Shown here piece by piece: positions 60,600 to 64,000 of a stretch of DNA of 64,000 nt. The notes below the pieces were generated by a model. That model searched no databases. It was given only the letters and a program-made list of their open reading frames with translations, and was not told the origin of the DNA. This DNA comes from Dasyornis broadbenti (Eukaryota > Chordata > Aves > Passeriformes > Dasyornithidae): positions 1,168,187 to 1,232,186 of the forward strand of contig VZRN01000521.1 of assembly GCA_013397935.1 (NCBI GenBank). Reading direction: 5' to 3'. The position numbers were made by a program, and so were the translations under genes. Position 1 is the first letter of the stretch. Each line of letters begins with the position of its first letter.

Positions 60600-60830
60600 A
60601 AATCACTTGTTGGAGAGCGCTTGCGGAAGGAAACTGTTTTCTATATCACAGACTTAGAGAAAACTTGAGCTACTGGCGTGAAGTTGTAGAGGCTGTTGGA
60701 TCAGCAAACTTTAAAACAACTGTGATGCTCTGTGACACATTAATTGAAATGTACTTTCCAGTGCAACCATTTAGCAATTTATATAAATATCAAAGCTTTT
60801 GGGGTTTACTGTCAGTCTTTGTTTCTGAAT
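60600..60830. promoter_or_regulatory. Weak candidate conserved block
   Basis: 'Gagagcgcttgcggaagg', 'ctactggcgtgaagttg', 'gacacattaattgaaatg' and 'catttagcaatttatataaat' combine retained CpGs with a homeodomain core, without any repeat. Confidence 0.22.
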
Positions 60831-61040
60831 GAGAAATTTATAAAAAACATATGTTTCAAACTGCCACTGAGTACATGTTCAGAAGGATGTGGCCACTGAA
60901 CTATATCAAACTTTACTCAGCACAATCAGTTGATGAACAGAAGATTCTTCCATTAATAATGTCTCTTTTCAGTAATAACCCAAAGCTGGAAAAAGGGCTA
61001 TTTTGTTGAGATGGGAGGAACGAAGCCTTAAAGCATGGTC

Positions 61041-61095
61041 TTATTGAAGTCATGGGCAATTTGTCATTGGCTTCAGTGGAACCAGGATTTTGCCA
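61041..61095. repeat. Relic of an ancient amniote hairpin repeat
   Basis: 'Ttattgaagtcatgggca' and 'tcattggcttcagtgga' form an imperfect inverted repeat and then run into 'accaggattttgcc'. This is the order of the old gaagtcaatggcaaaa..cattgacttcaatgg..ccaggatttc repeat of amniote genomes. Arms of about 12 bp with mismatches remain. The family name is not assigned. Confidence 0.5.
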
Positions 61096-61099
61096 AAAA

Positions 61100-61375
61100 T
61101 ATCAAATGCATTCTGAAGTCTTTCCATTAATTAGTCTGCAATTAAAAATAAATCATCTTGTATAAGTAAGTTGCACCATGGACAGGCCTAGGGACTGTCC
61201 ACACTGACATGAACTTCAGATCTGACTCCAGGTTCTCCAGCTTCTGGGTCTGCTCAGCTCCAGGATTTTGGCTTCTTTCCTTCTGATGCCTGTGGTGTTA
61301 ACACGACAAAATTATCATGTCACTTCCATTATTCATATGCAAAGTTAAGCTCAGTTTATCTGAGCATTTGTGTTA
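61100..61375. other. Non-coding DNA, nothing recognised
   Basis: No coding, RNA or repeat signal is recognised. Confidence 0.5.
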
Positions 61376-61379
61376 TAGC

Positions 61380-61720
61380 AGCACCCGGAAGCCTCCAGAC
61401 ACAGTGAGAATATCCTTATGAAGGGCATGTTGGCTTGGTCTGCTCTGTTGGAAAGTAAAGTTCCCAGAGCTCAGCCAGCCACCCCTAAGCCTGTCCATGG
61501 TGCATCTGCTGATGGGATATGCTCAGCAGGGAGAGCTGTGTTTGTGGAACGAGCCCAGGCAGCGAGGGCTGTGTTTGTGGACTGGTGCCTGAGAGCTCTC
61601 CAGAGACCAAGTGCATAAAGTGGGTGCCTGGCTGTTCACAGCAGCACTGTGGACACCACTGCTGCACCTCCAAGGGACAGCCCATGGCAGCCGGTCCCAC
61701 GGGCGGATGCGGTAAGTAAA
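61380..61720 (+). other. GC-rich patch ending in a strong splice donor
   Basis: The patch is GC-rich within AT-rich flanks and ends at G|GTAAGTAAA (GT at 61712-61713). GCTGTGTTTGTGGA is duplicated exactly at 61535-61548 and 61568-61581, 33 bp apart. Because 33 is a multiple of three, the duplication keeps frame. Two plus frames (61418-61618, 61519-61719) and minus frames are open. The 61519 frame would give a cysteine-rich peptide and runs just past the donor before stopping. It is not recognised as any known protein. It could be a first exon of an unknown transcript or a chance GC-rich patch. Confidence 0.2.
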
Positions 61721-61724
61721 CGGA

Positions 61725-64000
61725 TGGACAAACCTTTGGGAAAAAGGAGAGGCTCAAGCTGACTAAGGGCCTGATGACTCCATGGTCTTGGCTGCATGAA
61801 GGGCGTCACAAGCTTTTCCAGGGAGTTATTTCCTAGCATCAGAGAGGGCAATTAAGACCTTTTCATCCAGTACAAAAGTTTTGTTTTACTACTGTTCTTT
61901 AAATTTGGGAAACTTTTACTGGTTTGTAAAATGCCCTGTGTGTCCACTGAAATGCTCTCATTAAAACGTCTTGGTTTCTCCTACTGTTGATGCAGAAGGA
62001 CATATCTACCTGCTCCACCAAATCCTGCAGGCTTTGTTCTGGCCAGAGCTCTGCTTGGATAAGAAATGAGAGTAGAGGAAGCTGGTTCTGGTGCAATCCT
62101 CTGCTAATTCTCTGTGTTCTGGAAAAGTATTGCTCTGTGCTCACCCAGACTGGTGTAGGAAGGGACAGTGGGTATTTGTGCACAAACATAATGCTGTTTG
62201 TGTACAACCAAGTGTGGGGGTGATGGGCCCCCCTTGTGAATAGGAGCTCTCTAGAATTTGTAAACATGTACCCATATGTATGTTTTCTGAATGCAGTCTT
62301 CATTTGGGTTAATAAGGTCTCTGACCCACTTTACAAAGGACAGTTTGTATTCATTTAACACCTAATCTTCACCCACAGATCCCTGGGAAGTAAACCTCTG
62401 TGATATACAATACATTTGTAATAATTCACATGCAGCATTTCTCTTTGTTTTCAAGGCTGTTTAGCTAACCTGTACAAAAATATTTGCAGCCCCTCCTTCT
62501 CCAGAAAGCCCCAGCTGATGAGCCAAGCTCTCAACATTTCATTCCTATGTAGATAGTTTGCTAAATTTTTTCCCAAGGCTTTATGGTTTTCAACAATATA
62601 TCTTTCATCACTGTATTGCCAAAAAGAAGTGGCTGCCTTGAAGCTTCCCTTAGGATTTGGACTGGATATCGAGGATTAGTTTATAACTGGTAACTTATGA
62701 ACTGCACAGTGTTTTACAAACAACTTATTTTTCTTAATGTAATGGTGAAACAATGAAACCCCATCCTGAGAACTTATTTCTGAAAGGATATTTGAAGGAA
62801 GTTTTAAACAATACTTTATTTACCTATATCAAAACTGATCAGTTTTAAAGGACTGTATTTTTGTCTTCATACCATAGGCATTAACGGACCACAAATCTTG
62901 AAAATATTTATCTCTGGTTGAATTTGTATGTGTTTGTTTCGGATTTAGGGGCTTGTTTTTTAGGGGGTTTTTTTTTCAAATCTCTAAGAATGTCTGAGTT
63001 TTGAGCTTGGCTTTTGTGCAGCTGGGATCTGACGATATAACAGAAGAAACCCATTATTTATAGGAATGGAATCACAGCAGGTATTGGCAGAATACAGCAA
63101 TGGGAAACTTCTGAAGAATATTTCTTGCTTTTACCTGTGTTGGTGCAAGTCATATGTGTTGGTAATAAGGGCAAGGAAAAAACTAACAAGTAAGCACAGA
63201 TTTTTTTATTTGAACACATCTGTTTTATTTCAGTTCAGTGTGATGGCTGGAGGGAGAAAGGGATTTCTTCAGATGGCATGTGTTTAGTTCCAATTTTTGG
63301 TAAACTTAAAACAGAAAAGGACATCTAATTTTTTTTTAATGGATTTTCTCCAAGTTGGTTATAACAGAAGCATATCCACTTTTTCTAGTGTCCATGCTGC
63401 TCTCTTCTAGTAGAAGGTTTTCTTATAATTGCTTTATGTAGAATATATTCAGAGTAACCATTGCTTTGTTTGTACTGCAATTGCATCTGGAAATGTCTTT
63501 CAAGATCAGGGACCACATGGGGAAGCCTTGCAGGAACAATGACAGAAAGCCAGTCACCACCCCAAAGCCCTTACAGCTATCTAGATGAAACTGGGAAAAA
63601 GGGAAAGAAGAAAATGGTTTTGCTAAGGAAAGAAGTCATTTGGCCATGTACATATTTTAAACTAGTGGAACTGCAGGATACAGTTGGAGTATATTAACTC
63701 CTGAATATTTTACTAAAATTCATATATAGCTGGGAAATTATAACTTATTTAGCACATGTGTCTTTAGTCATATTATTAAAAACTTAATTTTTCCTCCTAA
63801 TATAGATGGGAACATGTAAACTAGATGACATTTTTGCCATTATACTGAATTACTTATTGACTTTCATTATGATGATTATAATAATTTCTTAAATAATGCA
63901 TTGATAAAAGTCTGGGGGAAGGACCTCTCTTAACATGTTCCATTGTTATGTTTGTGTCTAAACTTCCTGGGGCAGAGAAAACCAGAACTAAAATAGCAGT
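61725..64000. other. AT-rich non-coding DNA, nothing recognised
   Basis: No gene, RNA gene or named repeat is recognised. The minus frame 61899-62303 (134 codons) lacks motifs and overlaps a plus frame. T-rich runs lie at about 62955-62977 and 63331-63339. Confidence 0.5.

Noticed and set aside
1..64000. Bacterial, phage or CRISPR system
   Set aside because: No operons, ribosome-binding sites, spaced direct repeats or prokaryotic coding density are present. CR1 tails show vertebrate, bird-type DNA.
1..64000. Endogenous retrovirus
   Set aside because: No paired long terminal repeats, primer-binding site or gag/pol-like motifs were recognised on either strand.

Overview
This is vertebrate, almost certainly bird, chromosomal DNA. 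It is AT-rich and has no operons, tRNA or rRNA genes, or phage or IS content. The strongest organism evidence is two 3' tails of CR1, the dominant LINE of birds and reptiles (about 3531-3615 and 23331-23392), plus a decayed third tail (about 18273-18318). Each keeps the CR1 wording 'ttggact..gatgatct..cttttccaacct' or 'gtgggtcccttccagctca', followed by the degenerate ATTCTATG-type tail. Relics of older amniote palindromic repeats (near 21.4, 24.1, 45.4 and 61.06 kb) agree with this. The species cannot be named from sequence alone.

No protein-coding gene could be supported. I found no recognisable domain and no run of open, splice-flanked exons. Most long open frames overlap open frames on other frames or the other strand. 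The window reads as a gene desert or the inside of a very large intron. Two open frames are recorded at low confidence: a 243-codon minus-strand frame (49712-50443), longer than expected by chance, and a 177-codon plus-strand frame (48401-48934) in a GC-rich patch. One well-formed non-coding exon candidate, with both splice sites, lies at 3066-3187.

The main content is probably regulatory. The standout is about 42.5-43.6 kb: an AT-rich half full of TAAT/ATTA cores, an A45 tract with the window's only N (42917), and a 540-bp CpG-rich half, an isolated CpG-island-like patch. Other enhancer-like blocks lie near 2.9-3.3, 6.3-6.5, 9.8-10.1, 15.3-16.1, 17.1-17.4, 18.4-18.7, 25.3-25.5, 26.6-26.9, 28.95-29.4 (with an inverted T-box palindrome), 34.96-35.1, 39.6-39.8, 40.4-40.7, 50.8-51.2, 59.3-59.6 and 60.6-60.8 kb. 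Two CTCF-like motifs occur at 41490 (+) and 57163 (-). All of these calls rest on composition and motif reading, not on alignment.

Layout: 1-15 kb is AT-rich non-coding DNA with one CR1 tail and three enhancer-like blocks. 15-30 kb holds several enhancer-like blocks, two CR1 tails and two ancient repeats. 30-42 kb is mostly featureless, with isolated GC-rich patches and a T41 tract. 42.5-43.6 kb is the composite element. 43.6-50.5 kb holds an ancient repeat, a T-rich/A-rich low-complexity pair and the two open frames. 50.5-64 kb is non-coding, with three enhancer-like blocks, a CTCF-like site and a GC-rich patch carrying a 14-bp duplication and a strong splice donor.
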